Shown here: positions 9,233-17,780 of the stretch, piece by piece | Numbering within the stretch: position 1 is the first letter of the stretch | How the letters are laid out: every line of letters starts with the position of its first letter | Assembly (NCBI RefSeq): GCF_900120335.1 | Contig: NZ_LT635477.1 | Location: 558,001-622,000, forward strand | Direction of reading: 5' to 3' | DNA from: Helicobacter pylori | GTDB taxonomy: Bacteria > Campylobacterota > Campylobacteria > Campylobacterales > Helicobacteraceae | Length of the DNA stretch: 64,000 nt | Notes under the pieces: model-generated | Database searches by the model: none | What the model saw: the letters and a program-made list of their open reading frames with translations, nothing else | Told to the model about the DNA's origin: nothing | Translations under genes and position numbers: made by a program

Positions 9233-9368
9233 ACTTGATAGGTAAGGCGATCAGGTAGGTAATCTTTTTAAAGTGTTCATCATTTTTTAATTCTGTCTCT
9301 TCCCAAGACAAATATTTTTCAAACTGAATTTTGTTAGTTACACCGAGATTTTTTGTTCGTTTTCCATA
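9231..9368 (-). pseudogene. Coding-like fragment in frame after the cagS stop
   Basis: Directly after the cagS TGA the same frame stays open for 45 codons to a TAA at 9231. The peptide looks protein-like (IQFEKYLSWEETEL, then HFKKITYLIALPI, a charged helix running into a hydrophobic segment). No start codon exists in this frame. An ATG overlapping the cagS stop (MENEQKISV) is in another frame and would need a -1 shift to join it. An annotated gene sits at this place in strain 26695. The helix-then-membrane pattern is reminiscent of VirB8-type N-termini, but that is a guess. Confidence 0.45.
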
Positions 9369-9968
9369 TCAAGCATTTTGCACTCCTTTTTCTTCCATGT
9401 ATTTTTCAAGATCAAATTTCATCAGCAAATCCCTAACATAGTCGTTATATTGTTCAATGGTTTTTAGATTAGCATAGAAATTCACTTCTTCATCTGTCAT
9501 CACAAACAATTTCAATAGTGGGAGCTTAGTATCATACAATTCTATTTGCGAGTCCATTTCTCTAATACTCATCTTAAACATGATGGGCTTGCTGAAGAAA
9601 GGCAGAAATATTCCAAGAATTGATCGATCAAATTTGGAGAATAAGAAATTAGGATTCTCCGTAATCGCATGCAACAGTTCCATAGTCTCATTCTCAAGCA
9701 AACGATAAACCTTTTTAAATTTATCAATACCAATGCTTTTGATAACAGCGCGATAATCTTTCATGTAATTTCTTAGAACCTTATCTAACGCTCCCTTGTT
9801 TGTATGCATCTGTTTGAAAAAATCATGCATGGTTTTTATTTGATCCATGATTTTCTTTTTTTCATCAGTGCTTAAAAGTTCGTTCTCTTGCAAGCTCTTA
9901 ATAAGTTTTTCTTTCTTATCTTTTGAGTTGGCAATCATTAAGAAGAGTTTTCGCATGTTATTACTCAT
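9369..9968 (-). CDS. cagS: CagS, cag island protein of unknown function
   Basis: 199 residues, all-helical in appearance, with no signal peptide or membrane segment and therefore probably cytoplasmic. Charged, leucine-rich sequence with many Met and Phe residues. Position between cagT and cagQ fits CagS, for which a helical crystal structure is known but no secretion role: mutants still translocate CagA. It is an isolated minus-strand gene convergent with cagT. Confidence 0.93.
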   Translation of the reverse strand: MSNNMRKLFLMIANSKDKKEKLIKSLQENELLSTDEKKKIMDQIKTMHDFFKQMHTNKGALDKVLRNYMKDYRAVIKSIGIDKFKKVYRLLENETMELLHAITENPNFLFSKFDRSILGIFLPFFSKPIMFKMSIREMDSQIELYDTKLPLLKLFVMTDEEVNFYANLKTIEQYNDYVRDLLMKFDLEKYMEEKGVQNA

Positions 9969-10392
9969 ATCGCTCTTGATCCCTTCAATGGATTTGGTTT
10001 CTCTTTAGATTGTTCAGATCGTAAAGGTTTATATTGAAATTATACAATATCTGTTGCGTGAAAATTTCAGAGCGGTCATAATTCAAAGAGCAAGAAACTA
10101 TTTTTTTAACCATAAAAATATTGCTTCAATCACTCTCATATCTATTTTTCAAAACCTACAAAAAACGCTTTCACAAATAGCCCTAAACCGATTTAAAAAA
10201 GTTTTAATGTTAAGCAAGATAAGTTGTAAGAATGCGTTACAACTAAAATAAAGAGTCAAGATAACTCATTTTCAAAAAGGAGTCTCAAGTAATAAAATCA
10301 TAACGTTCAGCTAGTAATCTATTGCCTTGTTGATCAAACAAAGCTCTGCATGAAAGATGAAAAAATTTCATCTTTAGATAGTTAATACACCA

Positions 10393-10698
10393 CTAGAGTC
10401 TTACTTGAGAGACACTCATTTTATTAGTGGTTTTGTCTGATTTGTTGCTACCAAAACCATTACCAACCAAAGCAGATCCCATGTTTTTGATACTATCGAA
10501 TCCATTCTTCAGCACTTCTGCCATAAAATTCTTGATATTGTCCATAGGCAAGTTGAATTTTTTCCCTAATATTTCATTAAGTCCCATCATTAACATCAGA
10601 AAGAACAAAAAACTTAATATCATAGAAAACAAATCATTGGATAAACCTGTAAAAAGATTTATTCCGCCACCCAACAAAGAAGCTAAAATTTTTCCCAT
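10393..10698 (-). CDS. cagQ: CagQ, small membrane-associated cag protein
   Basis: 101 residues from an ATG with AAAAGGACTGAGT upstream. One strong hydrophobic segment (MILSFLFFLMLMMGLNEIL, about residues 25-44) is followed by a polar tail. Position between cagS and cagP fits cagQ, although the protein I remember from strain 26695 is somewhat longer; the frame is closed by a TAA 10 codons upstream of this ATG, so no longer form is possible here. CagQ is not needed for CagA delivery and its role is unknown. Confidence 0.75.
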   Translation of the reverse strand: MGKILASLLGGGINLFTGLSNDLFSMILSFLFFLMLMMGLNEILGKKFNLPMDNIKNFMAEVLKNGFDSIKNMGSALVGNGFGSNKSDKTTNKMSVSQVRL

Positions 10699-11199
10699 AC
10701 TCAGTCCTTTTATTTTCGGTTGTGTAAGTTATTGCTTGTTCGGATCTCTAATGCGTGTTTTAGTAGGAAGCATTTCACAATAGCATACCTAAAGCTACTA
10801 AGAAAATTCTTGAATCTAAGATTACTCATGAAATCAAGCGATAAGCAACCACCAATCGCAAACAAATCAAATATTTTGCCACCAAACAAGCCATATTCTT
10901 TTTGTTTTTATCTCCTAATTATAGCAAATTTTTCTCAATATTAATTTGGAAAACCACCACCATATCAAAAACAAATCACTAACACACTAGATGCATAATT
11001 ATTTTTAAAAAACGCTCATTTAAATTTAAAATCATGGGGTTTTAGGATTTGAATACCAAAAATCGATTGGTTTTTTCAAATAAGCTAGCTTTGCGCATGC
11101 GCTTAAAAAGATTTTAGTTTTTAGTTAGTAAGGTTTTATGCTAATGTGTGGAAATAAAGAAATTTCTCTAAATCAAGTCTTGAGAAATTTTTGAACGAA
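10699..11199. other. cagQ-cagP intergenic region
   Basis: About 500 bases of very A+T-rich DNA. Neither strand holds a frame that looks like protein. The open frame at 10720-10944 (plus) has no ribosome site and poor composition. Confidence 0.5.
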
Positions 11200-11544
11200 T
11201 CATAAGAACCAATTTTGCCATTGAGTCATAAGCATGATTAGCTTCATTGTGAAATTTGCGTGGCTTAGGAGATAGTATTTGCTTATTATGCTGAGAGAAA
11301 CGAGTAGCAAAAGGTAAGTAGTGTAATAAAAAAAGCTAGGTTTTATTATAAGAGCAAACAAGAATAATATTGGATAAACTAAAATCACCCCTGCCCCATA
11401 AGAAAAAAGCGCTATTAAAAAACCTATAACGATAGAGCTGATATTGAACAGCCTATAATAAAGGCTGTACTTATCTAAATGTTTGTTGAAAGAATGTTTG
11501 AATTGTAAAAAGTTTTGTTTTAATTTGCTAATCGGTCGTTTCAT
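11200..11544 (-). CDS. cagP: CagP, small predicted membrane protein
   Basis: 114 residues with a basic N-terminus and hydrophobic segments at about residues 33-60 (LFNISSIVIGFLIALFSYGAGVI...) and 75-95 (FYYTTYLLLLVSLSII). Size and position match CagP. It is not required for CagA translocation. Published work reports that the cagP promoter mainly drives a noncoding RNA, CncR1, so protein production may be low. I cannot delimit that RNA from sequence alone. Confidence 0.85.
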   Translation of the reverse strand: MKRPISKLKQNFLQFKHSFNKHLDKYSLYYRLFNISSIVIGFLIALFSYGAGVILVYPILFLFALIIKPSFFYYTTYLLLLVSLSIISKYYLLSHANFTMKLIMLMTQWQNWFL

Positions 11545-11603
11545 TTTGGTTTTGAAAGAACTAGTTCAAGGCGGTGAACCTATAAAGGAGCAAAGGAGCA
11601 TAG

Positions 11604-11939
11604 GAAATAATAAGTATTTTACAAAACCACCTTAATCTAGCTCAAAATCCCAAAGAATACCCTACTATGCTGATACTAACATGTGATATAACACAAACCA
11701 ACGATTTGTTTATTTATGTCAAACAAAGAATAGAAAACACCTATCAAGGAATAAAGGAGTTTCTATCCAAAAAACACCAATCCATTGTATAAAAATAACT
11801 TTAAGAGAAACTTAAAAAATACCAACAAGCCGCATACAAGCAAGAAAAACATAACACTATATTAAGAAAGGTAATGTTATTGTTATACCAAAAAATGGAA
11901 AAAGCCCTTTTGAATTTTTATGATTTCAATAATCCCTAA
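11604..11939 (+). pseudogene. Frameshifted coding remnant between cagP and cagM
   Basis: Two adjacent plus-strand frames look like one broken gene. Part one (11604-11792) includes NLAQNPKEYPTMLILTCDI and VKQRIENTYQGIKEFLSKK and ends in TAA. Part two (11805-11939) reads EKLKKYQQAAYKQEKH...LLLYQKMEKALLNFYDFNNP and ends in TAA. They are in different frames and only 12 bases apart. Part one has an internal ATG but no ribosome site. I do not recognise the family. Confidence 0.45.
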
Positions 11940-12108
11940 TCTGATCCAATCAAAAACTTTTTTGAATACTAGCTAAACACGCTCAGATGTGATCTATTAT
12001 TTTTCAAAAATGAGCTATTATTTTATTAACTTGATACTCAAAGACCTAGATTTTACTTACCTTTTGAATATGGAAAAGTTTTGATCCATAGTTTTGTGGA
12101 AATTGTGG

Positions 12109-12114
12109 TAAAAT
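12109..12114 (+). promoter_or_regulatory. Probable cagM -10 box
   Basis: TAAAAT at 12109-12114, preceded by TGG, lies 44 bases before the cagM ATG in the cagP-cagM spacer and fits a sigma-80 -10 element. Confidence 0.45.
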
Positions 12115-12157
12115 ATGTTGGTATTTTTTGAAAATTTAAGGTTACAAAAACTATAAG

Positions 12158-13288
12158 ATGCTTGCAAAAATCGTTTTTAGCTCATTGGTTGCGTTTGGAA
12201 TTTTGTCGGCTAATGTGGAGCAGTTTGGTTCATTTTTCAACGAGATAAAAAAAGAACAAGAAGAAGTGGCTGCAAAAGAAGACGCTCTTAAAGCTCGCAA
12301 GAAGCTCTTAAACAATACGCATGATTTCTTAGAAGACTTGGTTTTTAGAAAACAAAAAATCAAAGAGCTTGTGGATTACAGAGCTAAAGTCCTTTTAGAT
12401 TTAGAAAACAAATACAAAAAAGAAAAAGAGGCTCTAGAGAAAGAGACAAGAGGTAAAATCCTTACTGCTAAGTCAAAGGCTTATGGTGATCTAGAGCAAG
12501 CCTTAAAAGATAACCCTCTTTATAAGAAACTTCTTCCTAACCCTTATGCCTATGTTTTAAACCAAGAAACATTCACCAAAGAAGATAAGGAGCGTTTGAG
12601 TTATTACTACCCCCAGGTGAAAACGAGCAGTATTTTTAAAAAAACTACCGCTACCACTAAAGATAAGGCTCAGGCTTTGCTTCAAATGGGTGTGTTTTCT
12701 TTAGATGAAGAGCAAAACAAAAAAGCGAGCCGATTAGCTTTATCTTACAAGCAAGCGATTGAAGAATATTCCAATAACATTTCTAATCTGTTGAGCAGAA
12801 AAGAATTGGATAATATAGATTATTACTTGCAACTTGAAAGAAACAAATTTGACTCCAAAGCAAAAGATATTGCCCAAAAAGCCACCAACACGCTTATTTT
12901 TAACTCGGAACGCTTGGCGTTTAGCATGGCGATTGATAAGATCAATGAGAAATATTTAAGGGGCTATGAAGCTTTTTCTAACTTGTTGAAAAATGTCAAA
13001 GATGATGTGGAATTGAATACTTTGACTAAAAACTTCACCAACCAAAAATTGAGTTTCGCTCAAAAACAAAAATTGTGTTTGTTGGTTTTAGACAGCTTCA
13101 ATTTTGATACCCAATCCAAAAAATCTATATTAAAAAAGACTAATGAATACAATATCTTCGTAGATAGCGATCCTATGATGAGCGACAAAACAACTATGCA
13201 AAAAGAACACTACAAGATATTTAATTTCTTCAAAACAGTGGTTTCTGCATACCGAAACAATGTTGCCAAGAATAACCCCTTTGAATAG
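12158..13288 (+). CDS. cagM: CagM, core complex protein of the cag T4SS
   Basis: 376 residues, full length for CagM. The N-terminus carries a secretion signal (FSSLVAFGILSA), followed by a long charged helical stretch (residues 25-110) rich in Lys and Glu. CagM is a cag-specific structural component of the outer-membrane core complex, together with CagX, CagY, CagT and Cag3, and is essential for CagA delivery and IL-8 induction. It heads the plus-strand cagM-cagN pair, with cagN starting 14 bases after its stop. Confidence 0.97.
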   Translation: MLAKIVFSSLVAFGILSANVEQFGSFFNEIKKEQEEVAAKEDALKARKKLLNNTHDFLEDLVFRKQKIKELVDYRAKVLLDLENKYKKEKEALEKETRGKILTAKSKAYGDLEQALKDNPLYKKLLPNPYAYVLNQETFTKEDKERLSYYYPQVKTSSIFKKTTATTKDKAQALLQMGVFSLDEEQNKKASRLALSYKQAIEEYSNNISNLLSRKELDNIDYYLQLERNKFDSKAKDIAQKATNTLIFNSERLAFSMAIDKINEKYLRGYEAFSNLLKNVKDDVELNTLTKNFTNQKLSFAQKQKLCLLVLDSFNFDTQSKKSILKKTNEYNIFVDSDPMMSDKTTMQKEHYKIFNFFKTVVSAYRNNVAKNNPFE

Positions 13289-13302
13289 GAAAGGAGACGA
13301 TC

Positions 13303-14223
13303 TTGAAAAGTATCTTCAAAAAATTAGGTTCTGTCGCTCTTTATTCTTTGGTTATTTATGGGGGCTTAAACGCTATCAATACGGCATTATTACCGAGTGA
13401 ATACAAAGAATTAGTGGCTTTAGGCTTTAAAAAAATCAAAACACTCTATCAAAGACATGACGACAAAGAAATTACAAAAGAGGAAAAAGAATTCGCCACT
13501 AACGCTTTGAGAGAAAAATTACGGAATGATAGGGCGAGAGTAGAGCAAATTCAAAAGAATATTGAAGCGTTTGAAAAAAAGAACAACTCTTCTGTTCAAA
13601 AAAAAGCGGCTAAGCACAGAGGATTGCAAGAATTAAACGAAACTAACGCTAACCCTTTGAATGACAACCCTAATGGCAATTCTTCCACTGAAACCAAATC
13701 TAATAAAGATGATAACTTTGATGAGATGATCAATAAGGTGAATGAAGCTTTTGTGAAACCTGCTACTCCGCTTGTGCCTGATGAGTGGAGAACGCCTGAA
13801 ATTGAAATCGTTATCAATAAGTGTATTATTTCAAGCAACGATTATGATGGGTTAAGAAAGTGTTTGATCAAAGACATCAAGGATCAAAAAATTCTTGCCC
13901 CCTTATTAGAAAAAATTCAAGAAATAGAGACAGAAAATAACAAGTTTTCTAGACAACACCTGAATGGTTTAAAACTCGCTCTCAATAACAACAACAATAG
14001 AACCTTTCTTATAGCTTCGTGCGCTATTTGTGAGAAGAGAAAAAAAGAAATGGAGCAAGAAAATAACTACCAAGATACTACAAATGCAAGCGAGTTTGGC
14101 ACTACTGATACAAAAGAAAATGAAGCAAAAGATGCAACATTCTCAAACAATCGCTCTAAATCCGAACTGCCCAATAGCGTCATTAATCAAATAGAACAAA
14201 GCATCGCTCATGGAAAAAAATAG
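13303..14223 (+). CDS. cagN: CagN, cag island accessory protein
   Basis: 306 residues. The start is TTG at 13303, preceded by GAAAGGAGACGATC, a strong ribosome site. An N-terminal hydrophobic segment (VALYSLVIYGGLNAI, about residues 10-24) could anchor the protein. Long polar, Asn/Glu/Lys-rich helical and low-complexity stretches follow, with four cysteines around residues 170-250. CagN is membrane-associated and proteolytically processed in published work, and is dispensable or only partly needed for CagA transfer. Co-transcribed with cagM. Confidence 0.95.
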   Translation: MKSIFKKLGSVALYSLVIYGGLNAINTALLPSEYKELVALGFKKIKTLYQRHDDKEITKEEKEFATNALREKLRNDRARVEQIQKNIEAFEKKNNSSVQKKAAKHRGLQELNETNANPLNDNPNGNSSTETKSNKDDNFDEMINKVNEAFVKPATPLVPDEWRTPEIEIVINKCIISSNDYDGLRKCLIKDIKDQKILAPLLEKIQEIETENNKFSRQHLNGLKLALNNNNNRTFLIASCAICEKRKKEMEQENNYQDTTNASEFGTTDTKENEAKDATFSNNRSKSELPNSVINQIEQSIAHGKK

Positions 14224-14303
14224 CGATCCAAATTATTAGCTCAAAAAACAACTAGAGAAACAAATCCCAAAAATAAGGAATCATAGCTTGTCATCTCAGA
14301 AAA

Positions 14304-15017
14304 TCATTTGACAATGATCTTACTTGATTGCCTTTCTTGTAGGTATTGTCGCTTGCTTTGTTCTAGGGATCTTTCTAATGCATCCAACTCCTCTAAATAA
14401 TTTAAAAAGACCTTGTTGTGAGCTAACATAAGCTTTCTGATTCCTTTGATGAAATTTTTATTCTTTAGGCTTTCTACAAGCGTCTGTGAAGCAATGATTA
14501 AAGAAGCTGTACCTCCAATGTTGCTCTGATACGCCTTTAGAGAAGTTTCTAAACGCTCTCTTATATTTTGTTTTTCTTGCTCGATTTTCAGCTTCCCCTC
14601 ACAATAAAGAACTAAAATTTTATCGGATATTCCGCATTGCTGCTCAGCAGTCTTTTGGTCTAAGGGATTGATTTTCATATAGGTTAATAAAAGTTCAGGG
14701 CTAGACATATAAGTCTTAAAAATCACATCTTCTGAGATGAAAAATAACTCATTCGCTTCAAAATTGGCTTTCAATAACGCTAAATCTCCTCTCAAAGCCA
14801 TGGCCGCTTTTTTGATGTTTAGAGCATCTTCTTCACCCATTTTATCATTAGCGCTAGGGCTAGTGGTTGAAAAAATCTCATCTAAGTTTTTGAGCACTTG
14901 TTGGTTGGTCTCTTGGTAGGTGCTATCCAGTTGCTTTAAGCCGCTTGTTATATCTTCTGCCATCAAAACAGACAATAGCAAAAAAGAAAATATGGTATTT
15001 TTCACGAGTGTTTTCAT
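14304..15017 (-). CDS. cagL: CagL, RGD-containing pilus-associated integrin ligand
   Basis: 237 residues with a signal peptide (SFLLLSVLMA, cleavage after about residue 20). An RGD motif lies at residues 76-78, which in CagL lies on a long helix and binds alpha5beta1 and related integrins. Residues 58-62 read DKMGE, the common Western form of the variable motif. Two cysteines (about 128 and 139) are in conserved positions. The C-terminus SKIIVK is shared with CagI and CagH. The start overlaps the cagI stop by 4 bases (ATGA), indicating translational coupling. Confidence 0.98.
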   Translation of the reverse strand: MKTLVKNTIFSFLLLSVLMAEDITSGLKQLDSTYQETNQQVLKNLDEIFSTTSPSANDKMGEEDALNIKKAAMALRGDLALLKANFEANELFFISEDVIFKTYMSSPELLLTYMKINPLDQKTAEQQCGISDKILVLYCEGKLKIEQEKQNIRERLETSLKAYQSNIGGTASLIIASQTLVESLKNKNFIKGIRKLMLAHNKVFLNYLEELDALERSLEQSKRQYLQERQSSKIIVK

Positions 15018-16159
15018 TTGACAATAACTTTAGAGTTAGCAATGTTTCTTGCTGTCGTTTCTCTCTCTAATTTCAGTTGTTCTTCCCAAAGGTCAGCTTT
15101 TTTTTCAAGATTCTCTATATAGTTTAAATGATTTTCTGCGTTTAAGATAGCAGCTTCTATGAGCGCGTTCAAATCTACTGATCCTTTTAAGGTTTTGATT
15201 TCTTCATTGATCCCATTCAAATAAGCGATATTTTGAAAATCTGCATCACTCAGTTTATTTTGAATAAGGGCTACAATCATTCTGTAATTCTGAATAACCT
15301 GCCCCATAAGGCATGCTGAAATTTTTAGCCCATCAAGATAGGGGCATTTTGTGGGCGCTAGAGTGAATGTTTCAATGATTCCAAATGGTGTGCCCATGCT
15401 TGAAAAAAAACTAAGAGCAGGCGCATAGATGGCGCTTTGAAACAAAGCCTGACCTGTTAGGGAATTGTAGTCAATAAGGGTCGCTTTTTTCATAGCCTCT
15501 TTCAACCATGTTTCAAAACCTTCTAAGGTTTCTTCAAACGCCTTGATGCCGATCGTATTGTAAGCGATGTATTTAGCGTTATCAGAAGAACTTCCTAGAG
15601 CTTGAGAAAGCATTTCCATTTGTGTTTTTAGAGTAACGCTCGGTTCAAAGCTGTTTTTTAACGCTTCTAAGAGAGCGTTTTGCTGATTCATTTTGAGCTT
15701 GATTATTTCGTTATTTTTTTGGAGCGCGATTTGCATGTTTTGGATTTCTGTTTGGGTATTAATTTTTTGTTTTTCCACGATTATTTTGACATTCCCCCCC
15801 AATGCGCTAAGCGCGCTTGAATACCCTTCCATGACGCCAAGCAAGATGTCTGAACCTGCAAAAAAACCCCCTGTCATGCCATTGACACCATTGATAACGC
15901 CATTAGCCCCTTTTAACATAGCGCTCATGGTTGCAAGCTGAGTCCTCAATTCTCCCTCTATCTGCGCTTGAATGGCTTTTTCTTTGGCACTAGACTGAGC
16001 CTCTATGGCTTTTAATTCGGCTTGAGCGGTTTTTTGTTTGGCTTGTGCGTCCGCCTGAATGGCTTTTAAGGCAGGTTCAAGCGTTATTACTGCCCCTGCA
16101 CCATCCAAAGACAAGCCACAAAAAGTCAAGAAAGAAAATATGCTTAAAAAACATTTCAC
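15014..16159 (-). CDS. cagI: CagI, pilus-associated cag protein
   Basis: 381 residues with an N-terminal signal peptide (FLSIFSFLTFCGLSLDGAGA). An Ala/Gln/Lys-rich helical stretch follows, then a Gly-rich hydrophobic patch (ANGVINGVNGMTGGFFAG). The C-terminal hexapeptide SKVIVK matches those of CagL and CagH. CagI binds CagL, is needed for pilus formation and CagA translocation, and has been reported to bind beta1 integrin. Seven G in a row (seven C at 15794-15800 on the plus strand) lie inside the gene; the frame is intact. cagH ends 10 bases upstream. Confidence 0.96.
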   Translation of the reverse strand: MKCFLSIFSFLTFCGLSLDGAGAVITLEPALKAIQADAQAKQKTAQAELKAIEAQSSAKEKAIQAQIEGELRTQLATMSAMLKGANGVINGVNGMTGGFFAGSDILLGVMEGYSSALSALGGNVKIIVEKQKINTQTEIQNMQIALQKNNEIIKLKMNQQNALLEALKNSFEPSVTLKTQMEMLSQALGSSSDNAKYIAYNTIGIKAFEETLEGFETWLKEAMKKATLIDYNSLTGQALFQSAIYAPALSFFSSMGTPFGIIETFTLAPTKCPYLDGLKISACLMGQVIQNYRMIVALIQNKLSDADFQNIAYLNGINEEIKTLKGSVDLNALIEAAILNAENHLNYIENLEKKADLWEEQLKLERETTARNIANSKVIVK

Positions 16160-16169
16160 ATCTCTTTCC

Positions 16170-17282
16170 TCACTTCACGATTATTTTAGTTTGCACCCTT
16201 TCTGTTAAGTAGCTATCTTTTTGCCCCTTAAGCTTGTCTTTGATGTAATCAAGGTAAGTCAAATGCGATTTCAAAAAAGATTTATTCGCTACTATATTGT
16301 AATTATATAGCGAGCTTATGTTAGAAATCGCTTGAGTGTCATAGGTGCTAGTAGCCAATCCTGATTGACCGAGTATCATTTGAGAAGCGTTCTGCAACAA
16401 ATTGGTATTGTTTTTCACAAATTCTATATAGTATTCTCTCAAAATTTCTGCTACTTTTTCAGCATAGCAATAAACGGCAAGAACCTTGTCCCCAATAGGG
16501 CATGCAGGGGTGGTCATAGGATTAACGCCTGAAGTTAGGGCATTAGTGGCTAACGCTTGGTATTTGGCATAAACAGTGGGCATAGAAACACTCATAGGAG
16601 TCATAGAAATTTGCATGCAACTGAAAAACACTTTTGATGAGCCAACAAGCGCGCCTAAAGCGGTACAGCTATCAAGGGAATCGGCTGTATCATTCATTGA
16701 GCTGTTGCTTGCTTGAGAACGCAGTTGCTCTTGTAGAGCTAGGGCGTATTTTGGTGCTGCGCTTGTAATATTACCTAATATACCGCTCATCATTTCAACC
16801 GTTGTTGGCACGCTAGGAACAGCAATTTGATTCGTCGCATAAGCTTCAATAGCGCTAGGATTTTTAGGGGTAGTGTTACTCGCTAAAATGCTTGCAATCT
16901 GACTATTGACAGCACTAATTTGCGCGCCTTGCGTGTTGCCTTGCGCGTTAAATTCCCCTGTTAATTTGCTGATATTTAAGATATTGTTCCCCACAGCCAT
17001 GCTTTGATCGTTAAAACCTTGATACAATTGGTTGTATTGTTGGTTAGCGGCTTTCATAGGCACGCTTACAGCTTCAGCGATGCTTTGATTGTATTGGGTC
17101 ATGATAGCGGTCATTTGCGGATTAGTAAATCCCACAACAATAGGAATAATCGCTGCTGTCATAGCACCCGCTACTATTCCTGCAAATGGCCCTGCGACAC
17201 CACTTGTGCTTGAGATGATTGAGGAAACTTGCGATAAGAATCCTGCAGAAGACGATTCATATATAGCTTGTGTGCCTGCCAT
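16170..17282 (-). CDS. cagH: CagH, pilus biogenesis protein
   Basis: 370 residues. A hydrophobic N-terminal region (GPFAGIVAGAMTAAIIPIVVGF, about residues 31-52) is followed by a Ser/Thr/Asn/Gln-rich body and cysteine pairs near the middle. The C-terminus TKIIVK matches the motif of CagI and CagL. CagH is reported to interact with CagI and CagL and to limit pilus dimensions. It lies between cagG and cagI in a tightly spaced minus-strand operon (15-base gap to cagG). Confidence 0.96.
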   Translation of the reverse strand: MAGTQAIYESSSAGFLSQVSSIISSTSGVAGPFAGIVAGAMTAAIIPIVVGFTNPQMTAIMTQYNQSIAEAVSVPMKAANQQYNQLYQGFNDQSMAVGNNILNISKLTGEFNAQGNTQGAQISAVNSQIASILASNTTPKNPSAIEAYATNQIAVPSVPTTVEMMSGILGNITSAAPKYALALQEQLRSQASNSSMNDTADSLDSCTALGALVGSSKVFFSCMQISMTPMSVSMPTVYAKYQALATNALTSGVNPMTTPACPIGDKVLAVYCYAEKVAEILREYYIEFVKNNTNLLQNASQMILGQSGLATSTYDTQAISNISSLYNYNIVANKSFLKSHLTYLDYIKDKLKGQKDSYLTERVQTKIIVK

Positions 17283-17297
17283 GTTAATACCCCCTAG

Positions 17298-17726
17298 TTA
17301 ATACCCTAAGATCGGTGGTAAAAACGATGAATCTGAGTATGTTGGCGCATAGCCATACATGAAAGAATTGTTTGGACCGTAATCGCTCATCATTTGGCTC
17401 ATGAGAAGATTTTGAATGCCCCACATCGCATTGATGCCTAGATTATCATTAGGTTGGAAACTCCCTAAACTTATGTCGTCAAACTTGATATTAACATTCT
17501 TATCATTATAGTCATTGAGTATGGCCACTTTTTGCTCTAGGGTTTCTTTAGGGATCTCTATTTTTAGCTGATCTCTAGAAACAAGCCCCACGCTATTTAG
17601 CGCCATATCTTCAGGACTAATATCTTTGATATCCGTGTTTTGGTCAGCGTTAAGCGGAGCGTTAAACATGCCAATGATAAGACACCAAGCAAATAGTAAT
17701 TTAATTTTATAAAAGTTCGTTTTCAT
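17298..17726 (-). CDS. cagG: CagG, cag T4SS accessory protein
   Basis: 142 residues with a signal peptide (IKLLFAWCLIIGMFNAPLNA, cleavage about residue 27), predicting a periplasmic or surface location. The mature part has no recognised domain and ends in an aromatic/proline-rich tail. Published mutants show strain-dependent loss of IL-8 induction and adherence. The ATG has AAAGGAGTC upstream. It begins the cagG-H-I-L block, 54 bases after cagF. Confidence 0.94.
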   Translation of the reverse strand: MKTNFYKIKLLFAWCLIIGMFNAPLNADQNTDIKDISPEDMALNSVGLVSRDQLKIEIPKETLEQKVAILNDYNDKNVNIKFDDISLGSFQPNDNLGINAMWGIQNLLMSQMMSDYGPNNSFMYGYAPTYSDSSFLPPILGY

Positions 17727-17780
17727 ACTTTTGACTCCTTTATTCTTATTTTTAGCATTATTCTAGCGCATTAACACCGC

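Noticed and set aside
9366..9371. In-frame TGA in cagS as selenocysteine or programmed readthrough
   Set aside because: No SECIS-like hairpin was seen and CagS already has its normal length at this stop.
10054..10251. 65-codon plus-strand frame between cagS and cagQ
   Set aside because: No ribosome site, composition of random A+T-rich DNA, and no recognisable motif.
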